Assembly (NCBI RefSeq): GCF_013761175.1
Contig: NZ_JACDUR010000001.1
Location: 372,001 to 436,000 of the forward strand
Direction: 5' to 3'
DNA length: 64,000 bases
From: Nonomuraea soli
Lineage (GTDB): Bacteria; Actinomycetota; Actinomycetes; Streptosporangiales; Streptosporangiaceae
How positions within the stretch are numbered: the stretch's first letter is position 1; every line of letters begins with the position of its first letter. Below the pieces are notes generated by a model, which was not told where the DNA came from, did no database searches, and saw only the letters and a list, made by a program, of their open reading frames with translations. The position numbers were made by a program, and so were the translations under genes. Shown here one piece after another: positions 27,713-36,518 of the stretch.

Positions 27713-28684
27713 ATGGCGCAGACCCCACCGGACCTTGTGACGCTCATCGTCGGCGACGAGGAACTGCTCGTCGATCGGGCTGTGTCGGCGGTCGTGGCCG
27801 CGGCGCGTCAGGCCGATCCCAACGCCGAGGTGCACGACCTGGTGGGCGGAAAGGTCGAGTCCGGAGAGATGACCCGGCTGACCTCGCCGTCCCTGTTCGG
27901 CGACCAGACGATAGTGGTGATCAGGTCGGCGCAGGACCTGGCGAAGGAGGTCATCGCCGAGGTCCTCGCCTACGCCAAGGCTCCCTCCGACGACACCGTG
28001 CTCGTGCTCGTGCACCCCGGCGGCGTCAAGGGCAAGGCGCTGGTCGACGGGGTCAAGAAGACCGGCGCCCGGACGACGACGATCGCCAAGGTCACCAAGG
28101 CGACCGAGCGCATGGAGTTCATCAAGGCGGAGTTCAAGCGAGTGGGGCGCAGCATCTCGACCGACGCCGCCCAGGCGCTGCTCGAGGCCGTCGGTAACGA
28201 TCTGCGCAACCTGTCGGCGGCGTGCAACCAGCTGATGTTCGACACCGAGGACAAGGCGATCGGGCTGGCCGCCGTCGAGCGCTACTACCGGGGGCGGGCG
28301 GAGGTCACCGGGTTCACGGTCGCCGACTCGGCGGTGGAGGGGCGGCTGGCCGAGGCGCTCGAGCAGGTGCGCTGGGCGATGGGCAGCGGTGTGGCGCCGG
28401 TGCTGCTGGTGAGCGCGCTGGCCGGAGGGCTCAGGGGGCTGGCGAAGGTGGCCGGCGCGCCGCGCAACCTGCGTGGCGGGCAACTGGCCGCGCACGTGGG
28501 CATGCCGCCGTGGAAGGTCGACCGGGTGAGCAGGCAGCTCAAGGGGTGGGGGCCTGAGGGGCTGTCACGGGCGATCAAGGCTGTGGCCTATGCGGATGAG
28601 CAGGTCAAGGGGGGCGGCGCCGACACGGGGTATGCGCTGGAGCACGCCATCCAGGAGATCGTCGCCAGCCGCACGGGACGCTAG
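27713..28684 (+). CDS. holA: DNA polymerase III subunit delta
   Basis: 323 residues, full length. Opens LVTLIVGDEELLVDRAVSAV, contains SPSLFGDQTIVVIRSAQDL, the central LRNLSAACNQLMFDTEDKAI and the C-terminal KVDRVSRQLKGWGPEGLSRAI. HolA opens the beta clamp within the clamp loader. ATG 27713 is preferred; ATG 27701 is in frame, and no strong ribosome site separates them. In many actinobacteria holA follows comEC directly, so its distance here supports an insertion between the two. Confidence 0.95.
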   Translation: MAQTPPDLVTLIVGDEELLVDRAVSAVVAAARQADPNAEVHDLVGGKVESGEMTRLTSPSLFGDQTIVVIRSAQDLAKEVIAEVLAYAKAPSDDTVLVLVHPGGVKGKALVDGVKKTGARTTTIAKVTKATERMEFIKAEFKRVGRSISTDAAQALLEAVGNDLRNLSAACNQLMFDTEDKAIGLAAVERYYRGRAEVTGFTVADSAVEGRLAEALEQVRWAMGSGVAPVLLVSALAGGLRGLAKVAGAPRNLRGGQLAAHVGMPPWKVDRVSRQLKGWGPEGLSRAIKAVAYADEQVKGGGADTGYALEHAIQEIVASRTGR

Positions 28685-29021
28685 CCGACCAGCAGTCCCA
28701 AGCCCAGGCCTCGACTGGCGGCGGGCCGGGCGGAGGCCGCGGCTGGCGGTGGATCGGGTGGAGGCTGCGGCCGGTGGCAGCTGAGCGTGGGCCGCGGGAT
28801 GGTGGCGGGCTGGATCGGGGCTCGGCTGTGGCGGGTCGTCTGGGTAGCTACGGCTGGTCTCGCCCCGGGCGCAGGCTGCGGCTGGCGGTGGGCCGGGTGG
28901 AGGCTGCGGCCGGTGGCGGCTGGGCGTGGGCCGCGGCTGCGGGCGGGCGGGGCGGAGGCTGCGGCTGGTCTCGGTTTGGGCGCGGGTTTCGCCTGGTGGG
29001 GGTCGAGCGGAGGTTTCGCGT
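28685..29021. other. 337-bp non-coding convergent gap
   Basis: Lies between the ends of holA (+) and the ABC operon (-). It is very GC-rich and full of GGCTGCGG-type repeats; open frames across it are low-complexity and not credible. The clearest element is the 57-bp direct repeat listed next. Confidence 0.7.
28741..28936 (+). repeat. 57-bp direct repeat, two copies 139 bp apart
   Basis: Copies at 28741-28797 and 28880-28936, both starting GGCTGGCGGTGG and ending GTGGGCCGCGG, with four mismatches. Confidence 0.85.
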
Positions 29022-29717
29022 TCAAGACTCCTGCAGCACCGTCTCCCGCAGGACCCCGTCGCTGATCTCCAGCACCCGGTCCGCCAGGGTGATCAGGCTG
29101 GGGTCGTGGGTGGCGACGAGGGCGGTGACGCCCTCGCTGCGTACGAGGGCCCGCAGCAGCTGCATGATCTGGCGCCCGGTCTGGGAGTCGAGCTGCCCGG
29201 TGGGCTCGTCGGCGATGAGCAGCCGCGGCCGGTTGGCCAGGGCGCGGGCGATGGCGACGCGCTGGCGCTGGCCGCCGGACAGTTCGTAGGGCCGCTGGTT
29301 GACGTGCTGTTCGAGGCCGACGAGCGACAGGAGCATGCGGATGCGCTTCTCGCGTTCGTCGACGGGGGTGCGCAGCAGGCGCATGGGCACGCCGACGTTC
29401 TCGGCGGCCGACAGCACCGGGATGAGCCCGAAGGACTGGAAGACGAAGCCGACGACGTCGCGCCGCAGGGCCAGCAGCTGGTCCTCGCCCAGTGCGGTGA
29501 CCTCCTGCCCGGCCACGGTCACGCGTCCGGCGTCGGGCCTGTCGAGGCCGCCGATCTGGTTGAGCAGGGTGGTCTTGCCCGAGCCGGAGCGGCCTCGGAT
29601 GGCGATGAGTTCGCCCGGGTAGGCGGAGAAGGTCACTTCGCGCAGGGCGACGACCTCCTTGGGCCCGGTGCGGTAGACCTTGCGCACGCCCTCGACGACG
29701 ACCAGGGGTTCATTCAC
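29022..29717 (-). CDS. ABC transporter ATPase (MacB/LolD type)
   Basis: 231 residues. Walker A GRSGSGKTTLLN, Q-loop VFQSFGLIPVLSA, signature LSGGQRQRVAIARAL, Walker B LLIADEPTGQLDS and the H-loop THD, the pattern of ATPases that drive FtsX-type mechanotransmission permeases. GTG 29717 lies 8 nt inside the upstream ATPase gene. It is the last gene of the six-gene array and should pair with the other ATPase or one of the four large permeases. Substrate unknown. Confidence 0.93.
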   Translation of the reverse strand: MNEPLVVVEGVRKVYRTGPKEVVALREVTFSAYPGELIAIRGRSGSGKTTLLNQIGGLDRPDAGRVTVAGQEVTALGEDQLLALRRDVVGFVFQSFGLIPVLSAAENVGVPMRLLRTPVDEREKRIRMLLSLVGLEQHVNQRPYELSGGQRQRVAIARALANRPRLLIADEPTGQLDSQTGRQIMQLLRALVRSEGVTALVATHDPSLITLADRVLEISDGVLRETVLQES

Positions 29718-30624
29718 CGGTTTCCTCCGAAGGCGAAGCGGGCCACACGCCGATGTGGTCGGACTCGAGTTCGAGCCTGACGCGGCGTTCCATGTTGAGC
29801 GCGTTGGTGAAGTCGCGGGGCAGCTGGAGGCGGCCGACGCGGTCGAGCACGGCGTACTCCTGGGCGTGCCCGCCGGAGGAGCGCACGGTTTCGCTGGAGG
29901 TGCGCCCGTCGCGGATGCCGATGGTCCTGTCGACCTGCTCGGAGACGAGCGGGTCGTGGGTGACGATGACGACGGTGACGCCCAGTTCCTTGTTGGCCTT
30001 GCGCAGCGCGTCGAAGACCTCGGCGGAGGTTTCGCTGTCGAGTTCGCCGGTGGGCTCGTCGGCGAGGACGAGGGTGGGCGAGTTGGCCAGGGCCACGGCG
30101 ATGGCGACGCGTTGCTGCTCGCCGCCGGACATCTGGTCGGGTTTGCGGTCGGCGCAGTAGTCGACGCCGAGGAGTTCGAGCAGGTAGGCGGAGCGTTGGG
30201 CGCGTCCGCTCCTGCCCGCGAGTTTCAGCGGCAGCTCGACGTTCTCGCGCGCGGTCAGGTAGGGCAGCAGGTTGCGCGCGGTCTGCTGCCAGATGAAGCC
30301 GACGACCTCGCGCCGGTAGCGCAGCCGGTCGCGGGCGGTCATCGACAGCAGGTCCATGCCGCCGACCTTGGCGACGCCCGCGGTGGGGATGTCGAGGCCG
30401 GACAGCACGTTGAGCAGCGTCGACTTGCCCGAGCCCGAGGCGCCCACGATGGCCACCAGTTCGCCCTTGTCGATCAGCAGGTCGAGGCCCTGCAGGGCGA
30501 CGACCTCGACTCCCTCGGTCTTGTAGATGCGCACGAGGTTGTCGCAGACGATGTGGGCGTCACCGCCGAAGGCGGCTTTCTCCGACAGTGCCTGCGCTTC
30601 CAGCTCTGACAGGGTCTGTTCCAC
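29710..30624 (-). CDS. ABC transporter ATPase with C-terminal AbrB-like extension
   Basis: 304 residues. ATPase domain with GASGSGKSTLLN, WQQTARNLLPYL (an unusual WQQ form of the Q-loop region), MSGGEQQRVAIAVALA and LVLADEPTGELDS. About 60 extra residues follow; YAVLDRVGRLQLPRDF and RVRLELESDHIGVWP read like an AbrB/SpoVT swapped-hairpin half. The extension could dimerise or sense something, which is inference. GTG 30624 directly abuts the permease stop (TAAGTG), with GGGGGA as ribosome site. Confidence 0.92.
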   Translation of the reverse strand: MEQTLSELEAQALSEKAAFGGDAHIVCDNLVRIYKTEGVEVVALQGLDLLIDKGELVAIVGASGSGKSTLLNVLSGLDIPTAGVAKVGGMDLLSMTARDRLRYRREVVGFIWQQTARNLLPYLTARENVELPLKLAGRSGRAQRSAYLLELLGVDYCADRKPDQMSGGEQQRVAIAVALANSPTLVLADEPTGELDSETSAEVFDALRKANKELGVTVVIVTHDPLVSEQVDRTIGIRDGRTSSETVRSSGGHAQEYAVLDRVGRLQLPRDFTNALNMERRVRLELESDHIGVWPASPSEETGE

Positions 30625-33234
30625 TTAGTCCCCCACTCGTAGAACCGAGCCGAGAGTACGGCGGCGGGTGATGATCGTATGGACGAGGGCGCCGAGGATG
30701 GCGACGAGGGTGAGTCCTGCGGCCAGCAGGATCGGGGTGAGCAGGTCGACCTCGTAGGCGCCGACGGCCACGTCTCCGGCGTAGGCGGACAGGTCCACGC
30801 CTGGCCCGAGCGCGCTGGGCAGGGCCAGTCCGAGGCCCAGGCCGACGAGCGCGGTGATGAGGATCAGGGGCGACACCTCCAGCACGGTGAGCCGTTGCGC
30901 CTGGCCGGTGGACAGTCCCAGGGTACGCAGGAACGACAGGGCGTCGGCCCGGTCGGCGGCGCTGATGACCAGCGAGACGATGACCGCGACGCAGGCGTAG
31001 ACGGCCATCGCGATGGTGGCGACCAGGAGGGTGGTGCGGATGACGGAGGTCAGCGGATCGTCGGCGATCTCGCTGTAGATCTGGTCATAAGTCTGGATCT
31101 GGGTGGCTACGCCGGTCGCGGCGAGCAACGCCTGGGCGTTGGCCGCGCCCTTGACGAGCAGCACGTTCGGCGCCACCCGCGTCCCGGCCCGCTCGTTGGC
31201 GTCGTACGGCACGACGGCGAACTTGCCGCTGGAGAAGAACCCCGGCATGGCCGCGAGCTCACCGGCGGGGGTCAGGGTCATGCGCGTCTGCCACCCGATG
31301 TCGAGCTTGGTGACGCCCTTGAGCTCCTTCGACACCAGCGCGGGAATGCCCTGGCCGGCCGGCTGCGCCGGCAGCGGGACGGGCGAGCCTTCCGCGATCC
31401 GGGCGAAGCCGGCCAGGTCGACGGCGAGCACGGGGAAGCGCTGCGCCCCCAGCCCCAGCTGGACGATGCCGGTCTGGGCGGGCAGCACCTCCTGCACCCC
31501 GGCGACCTCGCGCACCCGCTCGATCGCCTCGGCGCTGAACTCCAGCTCGGTGGTGAGCTTGATCGGCACGCCCACCCGCTGCCAGGCGGCGAGTTTCTGC
31601 GTGCTGTCCAGGCCGGTCGCCATCATCGAGGCGAAGACGGAGACGCCCAGGGCGGGCAGCAGGATGAGCACCGGCAGCACGCTGAAGGCCTTGGCCCGCG
31701 CCGCCCTGGTCAGGCCCAGGAACGGCACGGCGGGCCGGCGCCGGGCCGCGAGCCGTACGACCAGCCGGAGCGGATAGGGGTAGCAGCGCAGCGTGATCAG
31801 CGCGGCGGCGACGGTGAGCGCCATCGGGACCAGCAGCAGGAACGGGTCCTGCCCCTGCTCGGACACCTCAGTGGTCACGCCGCGGGTGCGCAGCAGGTAG
31901 GCGCCGCCCAGGGCCAGGCCGATGACGAGGATCTCCAGCGTGATGCGCCGCGGCGAGGGCTTGGGGGAGACGACGTCGCCGCGCCGCTCGTGCAGTGGCG
32001 TGCGGTGGGCGCTCGCCATCATGACCGCCGAGAAGGCCAGCACGGTCAGCAGGACGAGCAGGGGCGCGATGTGGACGATCGGGGTGGCGGGCCCCGGCAC
32101 CAGGTACGACAGCGCGTAGCCGGCGAGCGCGGCGGGGACGGTGCTGAGGGCGATGGGCGCCAGGCCGGTCCGTACCACGGTGGCCAGCGCGCCGCCGCGG
32201 GCCCGCATCAGCGCCAGCGCCTGGTCCATGCGCTCCAGCAGCAGTTGCGCGGCCAGCACGATCACGCCGAGCGCGACGAGCAGCAGCCCACCCAGCACGA
32301 GGAAGAGGATGGTCTCCGCGGTGGCCAGCTCGGTCCTGAACTCCGTCAGCCGCTCGCCCAGGAGCGAGTCGAGCCGGAAGGAGCCCCAGCTGGGTTCGAT
32401 CAGCCCGAGGTCGCGGCGGTAGTCCTGCAGGGCGGTGAGCAGTTCGCCGACGCGCAGCGAGCTCACGGCGGCCGTGTCGAGCCCCAGGATCCAGCTGTAG
32501 ACCACCTGGCGGTCGGTGTCGGCCAGCGTCGACACGCTCGCGTCGGCGATCAGGGCCGTGTAGCGGAACTCGTCGGAGGTGGTGCCGGGCTTGACGCTGA
32601 CCGCGGCCCTGAGCATGTCGGGGTGGTGCGTCCAGTAGGCGGAGTCGGGCTGCTTGGCCTTGAACACGCCGGTGACCTTGAGCCGCAGCGGCTTGGTGGC
32701 GCCCACGACGTATTCGCTGCCGAGGGCCAGGCCCATCTTCTCGACCGCGTGCTGGGTGACGCCGATCTCGACCAGCGTCATGCCGCCGCTCGCGCGCGGC
32801 GGTCCGGGAGGGGCGCCGCCGACCCACTCGATGCGCTGCGCGGCGTCGCTCATCCAGCCCATGTCGAGGTACTTGTCGGGCGCGCCCATGACGGGTGCGG
32901 CCAGGGTCCTCAGGCTCATGTGCGAGGTGCCGGAGCCGGGCGGGCGCACGATCGCGGACAGCGGCCGCGGCAGCTCCGAGCGCACCAGCCGGTCGCGCTG
33001 TTCGAAGGCGGAGCGGTCCCGCATGCCCAGCCCGTTGCCGCTGCCGGGCTGGAAGCGCACGCTCAGGTCGACCTCGCGCGCGGTGACGGAGTCGAGCTTG
33101 CGGCTCAGCGCGTCGTCGAAGGCCCCGTTCATGGCGCGCGGCAGGCCCGACACGAGCAGGGTCGCGCTCAGGGTGAGCAAGGCCAGTACGGCGACCGCAC
33201 CGGCGTGCACCCGCGCCAGGACCCCCGAGTTCAC
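30625..33234 (-). CDS. Large FtsX-family permease, small subunit of pair A
   Basis: 869 residues. An N-terminal membrane helix (AGAVAVLALLTLSATLLVSG), a long extracytoplasmic region, a central membrane block (ETILFLVLGGLLLVALGVIV; APLLVLLTVLAFSAVMM), a second extracytoplasmic region, and a C-terminal FtsX domain (VIRTTLLVATIAMAVYACVA, RTLGLSTGQAQRLTVLEV) ending VLRVGD. This is two FtsX modules in one chain. GTG 33234 overlaps the stop of the large subunit (GTGA). Pair A is intact. Transport or signalling role unknown. Confidence 0.88.
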   Translation of the reverse strand: MNSGVLARVHAGAVAVLALLTLSATLLVSGLPRAMNGAFDDALSRKLDSVTAREVDLSVRFQPGSGNGLGMRDRSAFEQRDRLVRSELPRPLSAIVRPPGSGTSHMSLRTLAAPVMGAPDKYLDMGWMSDAAQRIEWVGGAPPGPPRASGGMTLVEIGVTQHAVEKMGLALGSEYVVGATKPLRLKVTGVFKAKQPDSAYWTHHPDMLRAAVSVKPGTTSDEFRYTALIADASVSTLADTDRQVVYSWILGLDTAAVSSLRVGELLTALQDYRRDLGLIEPSWGSFRLDSLLGERLTEFRTELATAETILFLVLGGLLLVALGVIVLAAQLLLERMDQALALMRARGGALATVVRTGLAPIALSTVPAALAGYALSYLVPGPATPIVHIAPLLVLLTVLAFSAVMMASAHRTPLHERRGDVVSPKPSPRRITLEILVIGLALGGAYLLRTRGVTTEVSEQGQDPFLLLVPMALTVAAALITLRCYPYPLRLVVRLAARRRPAVPFLGLTRAARAKAFSVLPVLILLPALGVSVFASMMATGLDSTQKLAAWQRVGVPIKLTTELEFSAEAIERVREVAGVQEVLPAQTGIVQLGLGAQRFPVLAVDLAGFARIAEGSPVPLPAQPAGQGIPALVSKELKGVTKLDIGWQTRMTLTPAGELAAMPGFFSSGKFAVVPYDANERAGTRVAPNVLLVKGAANAQALLAATGVATQIQTYDQIYSEIADDPLTSVIRTTLLVATIAMAVYACVAVIVSLVISAADRADALSFLRTLGLSTGQAQRLTVLEVSPLILITALVGLGLGLALPSALGPGVDLSAYAGDVAVGAYEVDLLTPILLAAGLTLVAILGALVHTIITRRRTLGSVLRVGD

Positions 33235-36200
33235 TGTTCCTCCCCGATGCGCAGCACCCGGCCCAGGCCCTGCTTGCGCATGTTGCGGGCCAGCCCGGCG
33301 ACGATGGCGAACAGCAGTGCCGCCACCACCACCAGCATGGCCACGGTGGCCGGCCACGGAATGTCGAGCAGCACCGACGGCGTGACCGCCGAGGCCTGCC
33401 CGGTCAGGACGATGTGCGGGACCACCAGCGTGCCCACCACGAGGGCCAGCACGGTCCCGGCGGTCAGCGACAGTCCGATGATGAAGGTCTGTTCGATCGC
33501 CAGCAGCCCGAAGATCTGGCGGAAGCTGACGCCCAGCGCCCGCAGGATGGTGAATTCGGCCATGCGCTCGCGTGCCGCGACGGCCGCGTTGACCAGGAAG
33601 CCCAGCGTGGCGAAGACGAGCGCGGCCAGGAAGCCGAGGATCAGCGCGCCCTGCAGCCCGCTGGCCAGCGGGTCGTCCTGGAGCTCGGTGGCCAGGGTGG
33701 CCTGGTCGAGCGCGGTGAAGTCCCACTGGGGGCTGGTGCGCAGCTTGGCCAGGGCGGCGGTGGTGTCGTCGGAGGCGAGCCACCATTCGGTGGCGGGCCT
33801 GGCCATCGCGCCCGCGGCCATGTCGTGTCCTTGCAGCGTGGTCCAGTCGACGAGCACGGCCTGCTGGTCGGGGGAGGTGGTCGGCATGCGCTCGACGATC
33901 CCGGCGACCTTGATGTCGATCGGGCGGCCCTCGAAGACGACTCGCCCGGTCTGTCCTTCGGTCAGCTTCAGGGTCGCGGCCAGGCCGGAGGTGAGCACGA
34001 CGGGCAGCGGAGTGGCCGCGGCCGGCGGCTGGCCCGACGGCAGGGCGAGGCTGGGCGTGCCGTCCTCGATCGCCAGGGTGAAGGTCCAGGGCACCGGCAC
34101 GCCGTCGGCGAGCATGCGGTCGACCTTCAGCGACACCGGCATGCCCTGGGTGTTGGTGCCGATCATGCCGCGCAGGCTCAGCGGGTAGCTGATCTGACCG
34201 CTGCGTCCGGCCAGGCCGGCCAGGTCGACCTCGATGTGGTTGGCGCCCGGCCGTACCCCGGTGACGTTGAGCCCGCGCCAGACGCCGAGCGCGTCGGAGA
34301 CGACCAGCCGCAGGGGCGAGAAGTCGACCTTGGAGCTCTCGACGCCGACGTCGAGGGTCAGCTTGCCGGGCCTGCCCGGCAGCTCCAGCGCCTGGGGCTG
34401 GGCGACGGACAGGGCCTTGCCGAGCTCGGCCGGCGTCTGCCCGGACAGGTCGGGGCGGAGCTGGAACAGCTGCCGCAGCTTGGTGGCGTCGAGGGCGAGC
34501 AGCACGCTGCGCACGTCGCCGAAGTCGGCGTCCTGGCGCAGCGCGGGACCGGCCTCGCGCACGCCTGGCAGCGAGGCGAAGGCGGTGCCGCGTCCGAGCG
34601 CGCCCAGTTCCTGGCCGTCGGCGGGGCCGGTCAGCCGCAGGTCGGCGCCGGTCTGGTGGCGGGCCTGGTCGGCCTGGGAGGAGCGCCAGGTGGAGGCGGT
34701 GGCCATGGAGACGATGCCGATCGCGATCGCCATGGTCAGCAGCAGCGCGGGCCCGGCGTACCGCAGCGGGCGGCGGGCCACCTGCCAGGCGCCCAGGGCG
34801 GGGGCCAGGCTCGCCCGCCTGCTGGTGACCCGTTCGGCGATCTTCGACACCCTGGGGACCAGCCGCAGGCCGAGCATGCCGCCGGTGAGCAGGGCCAGGG
34901 CCGGCCCGGAGATGATGAGCGGGTCGATGCCCAGCTCGCCGGTGACCGTACCGGTGACCGGGGCTCCGTAGTGCTGCAGCTGCCAGATGGCCAGCGCGGC
35001 GACGACGAGCAGGGCCAGGTCGGCTCCCGCGCGCTGGATGAGGCCGCGCGCCCCCGACCGGCCCCGCGACGACTGCTCCTCGACATAGGTACGGCGGGCG
35101 CCGGCCAGGGCGGGCAGCGCCAGCAGGACGGCGGAGGCCAGCGCGACCGCGGCGGAGACCAGGAAGGATCCCAGGTCGGGTGTGGGGGCCAGGTGCACGC
35201 CCGAGGACCGGATCCAGGGCAGGGAGTTGATCAGGGCGAGCATCGGCGGCCCGAGGAAGGGGGCGACGATCGCGCAGGGCACCGCCACCAGCAGGGCCTC
35301 GCCGCCGGCGAGGAAGCCCAGCCGCCAGATGCCGGCGCCGCGCGAGCGCAGCAGCGCGACCTCCATGCGGCGGTGGTCGGCCAGCAGGCGCGCGGTGAGC
35401 ATCAGCGCGTAGGCCGACAGCAGCAGCAGCTGCAGGACCGGGATGAGCATGGTGGAGCGGGCCACCAGCGAGGCGGTGCTGAGCTGGGTCAGCATCTCCG
35501 ACAGGCGTCCCGTGGTGGTGCAGGAGGAACATCCGGCGCGCTTGAGCTCGTCGCGCAGGCCGGAGAGGCTGGCGGCCATGGGCCGCAGCTGCTCGGGCGT
35601 CAGGGAGCGCAGGTCGGGTTCGGCCGTCCAGGTGGTGCTGACGTTGGTGGCGAACCGCGACAGGAACGTCTCGCGCCCCACCATGAGCGGGCCGTAGCTG
35701 GTGAAGTTGAGGGTCTCGATGCCCCGGCCGAGCAGCGGCTCGGAGGTCCAGCGGGCGCCGAACGGGTCGTCGAGCTGGAACAGGGCGGTGATCTTCACCT
35801 TGACCGGCTTGTCGTCGAGCCGGGAGCGGGTGACGAACTCGTCGCCCACCCGCAGCTGGGCCGTGGCCGCCGCGGTGACCGAGACCGCCGCTTCGACCAC
35901 CGGCCCGCCGTCGGACGGCCAGGCGCCCTCGACGATCTTGGCGTGCTCCTGGAGGGCCTCGTTGCTGCCGAACCTGAGCAGCTCGGGCGTCTTGAGGCGT
36001 TCCTGGCCCGGCCGTACATAGGAATCGGAGCGCATGCTGGTCGTGACGGCCAGTGAGACGTTGGCGTAGGCCTTGCTCAGCTGCTCGCGGACGATCGAGT
36101 CGAGTTCGGCGAAGCTCTCGCCGGTCACCGGCGCCGACACGGTCGCCGACGTGGTGCCGAATCCGGCCTTCTCCATCGTGCGCCGCACGCCGACGTCGGC

Positions 36201-36329
36201 GATCGTGGAGGCGTACATGGTCAGCGAGACCAGTGTCGTGGTCGCCAGCAAGATCGATCCCAGCGCCGCGAGCAGCAGCAGCGGCTCGCTGAACGCACGC
36301 TTGACGACAAGAGGCACCTGCCCCCGCAT
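33231..36329 (-). CDS. Large FtsX-family permease, large subunit of pair A
   Basis: 1032 residues from ATG 36329 (GGAGG 4 nt upstream; a GTG 27 nt earlier is in frame). It starts with a membrane helix (LLLLAALGSILLATTTLVSL), has an extracytoplasmic region with a CxxC (AGCSSCTT), a membrane block around LIPVLQLLLLSAYALMLTAR, several further helices, a second extracytoplasmic part, and a C-terminal FtsX domain (LGFLAALVFATLGFLVNAAV, LRALGVSFRQIFGLLAIEQ) ending GRVLRIGEEQ. It is clearly paralogous to the protein at 38921-42058. The CxxC is kept in both. Confidence 0.88.
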   Translation of the reverse strand: MRGQVPLVVKRAFSEPLLLLAALGSILLATTTLVSLTMYASTIADVGVRRTMEKAGFGTTSATVSAPVTGESFAELDSIVREQLSKAYANVSLAVTTSMRSDSYVRPGQERLKTPELLRFGSNEALQEHAKIVEGAWPSDGGPVVEAAVSVTAAATAQLRVGDEFVTRSRLDDKPVKVKITALFQLDDPFGARWTSEPLLGRGIETLNFTSYGPLMVGRETFLSRFATNVSTTWTAEPDLRSLTPEQLRPMAASLSGLRDELKRAGCSSCTTTGRLSEMLTQLSTASLVARSTMLIPVLQLLLLSAYALMLTARLLADHRRMEVALLRSRGAGIWRLGFLAGGEALLVAVPCAIVAPFLGPPMLALINSLPWIRSSGVHLAPTPDLGSFLVSAAVALASAVLLALPALAGARRTYVEEQSSRGRSGARGLIQRAGADLALLVVAALAIWQLQHYGAPVTGTVTGELGIDPLIISGPALALLTGGMLGLRLVPRVSKIAERVTSRRASLAPALGAWQVARRPLRYAGPALLLTMAIAIGIVSMATASTWRSSQADQARHQTGADLRLTGPADGQELGALGRGTAFASLPGVREAGPALRQDADFGDVRSVLLALDATKLRQLFQLRPDLSGQTPAELGKALSVAQPQALELPGRPGKLTLDVGVESSKVDFSPLRLVVSDALGVWRGLNVTGVRPGANHIEVDLAGLAGRSGQISYPLSLRGMIGTNTQGMPVSLKVDRMLADGVPVPWTFTLAIEDGTPSLALPSGQPPAAATPLPVVLTSGLAATLKLTEGQTGRVVFEGRPIDIKVAGIVERMPTTSPDQQAVLVDWTTLQGHDMAAGAMARPATEWWLASDDTTAALAKLRTSPQWDFTALDQATLATELQDDPLASGLQGALILGFLAALVFATLGFLVNAAVAARERMAEFTILRALGVSFRQIFGLLAIEQTFIIGLSLTAGTVLALVVGTLVVPHIVLTGQASAVTPSVLLDIPWPATVAMLVVVAALLFAIVAGLARNMRKQGLGRVLRIGEEQ

Positions 36330-36491
36330 GGGTCCTCCGCTTCCCCGTACTTTCACCTGTTCAGAGCACTCTCGACAGTCGTGCCGGGCTGGATCAAGGC
36401 GCGCGTGTCAACGGATGCGCAGCCGATACGCTGCGGCGATGCCCGCGTGATATCGGAACTGTGACACAAACCGCACCTGATCCCAATGTTC
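36330..36491. other. Gap between permease pairs
   Basis: 162 bp without a gene. On the minus strand TTGACA (36406-36411) is a perfect -35, but no matching -10 was found at 16-19 bp. Translation of this stretch does not resemble the missing C-terminus of the upstream truncated permease. Confidence 0.5.
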
Positions 36492-36518
36492 TTACTCATT
36501 GATACGAAGTATCAGTAA
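36492..36518. repeat. Inverted repeat at the truncated permease 3' end
   Basis: TGATAC-GAA-GTATCA (36500-36514) flanked by TTACT and AGTAA. It covers the last codons and stop of the truncated gene and may mark a deletion endpoint or act as a small terminator. Confidence 0.55.

Noticed and set aside
28774..29289. + strand frames in the holA/ABC gap
   Set aside because: Built from the direct repeats and from antisense of the ATPase gene.
30679..36056. Very long + strand frames (up to 1,169 codons) across the FtsX array
   Set aside because: Gly/Arg/Gln-rich shadows of the minus-strand permeases caused by high G+C; no start signals or domains.
36406..36411. TTGACA as promoter of the pair A permeases
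   Set aside because: No -10-like hexamer at 16-19 bp, so it is mentioned only in the gap entry.
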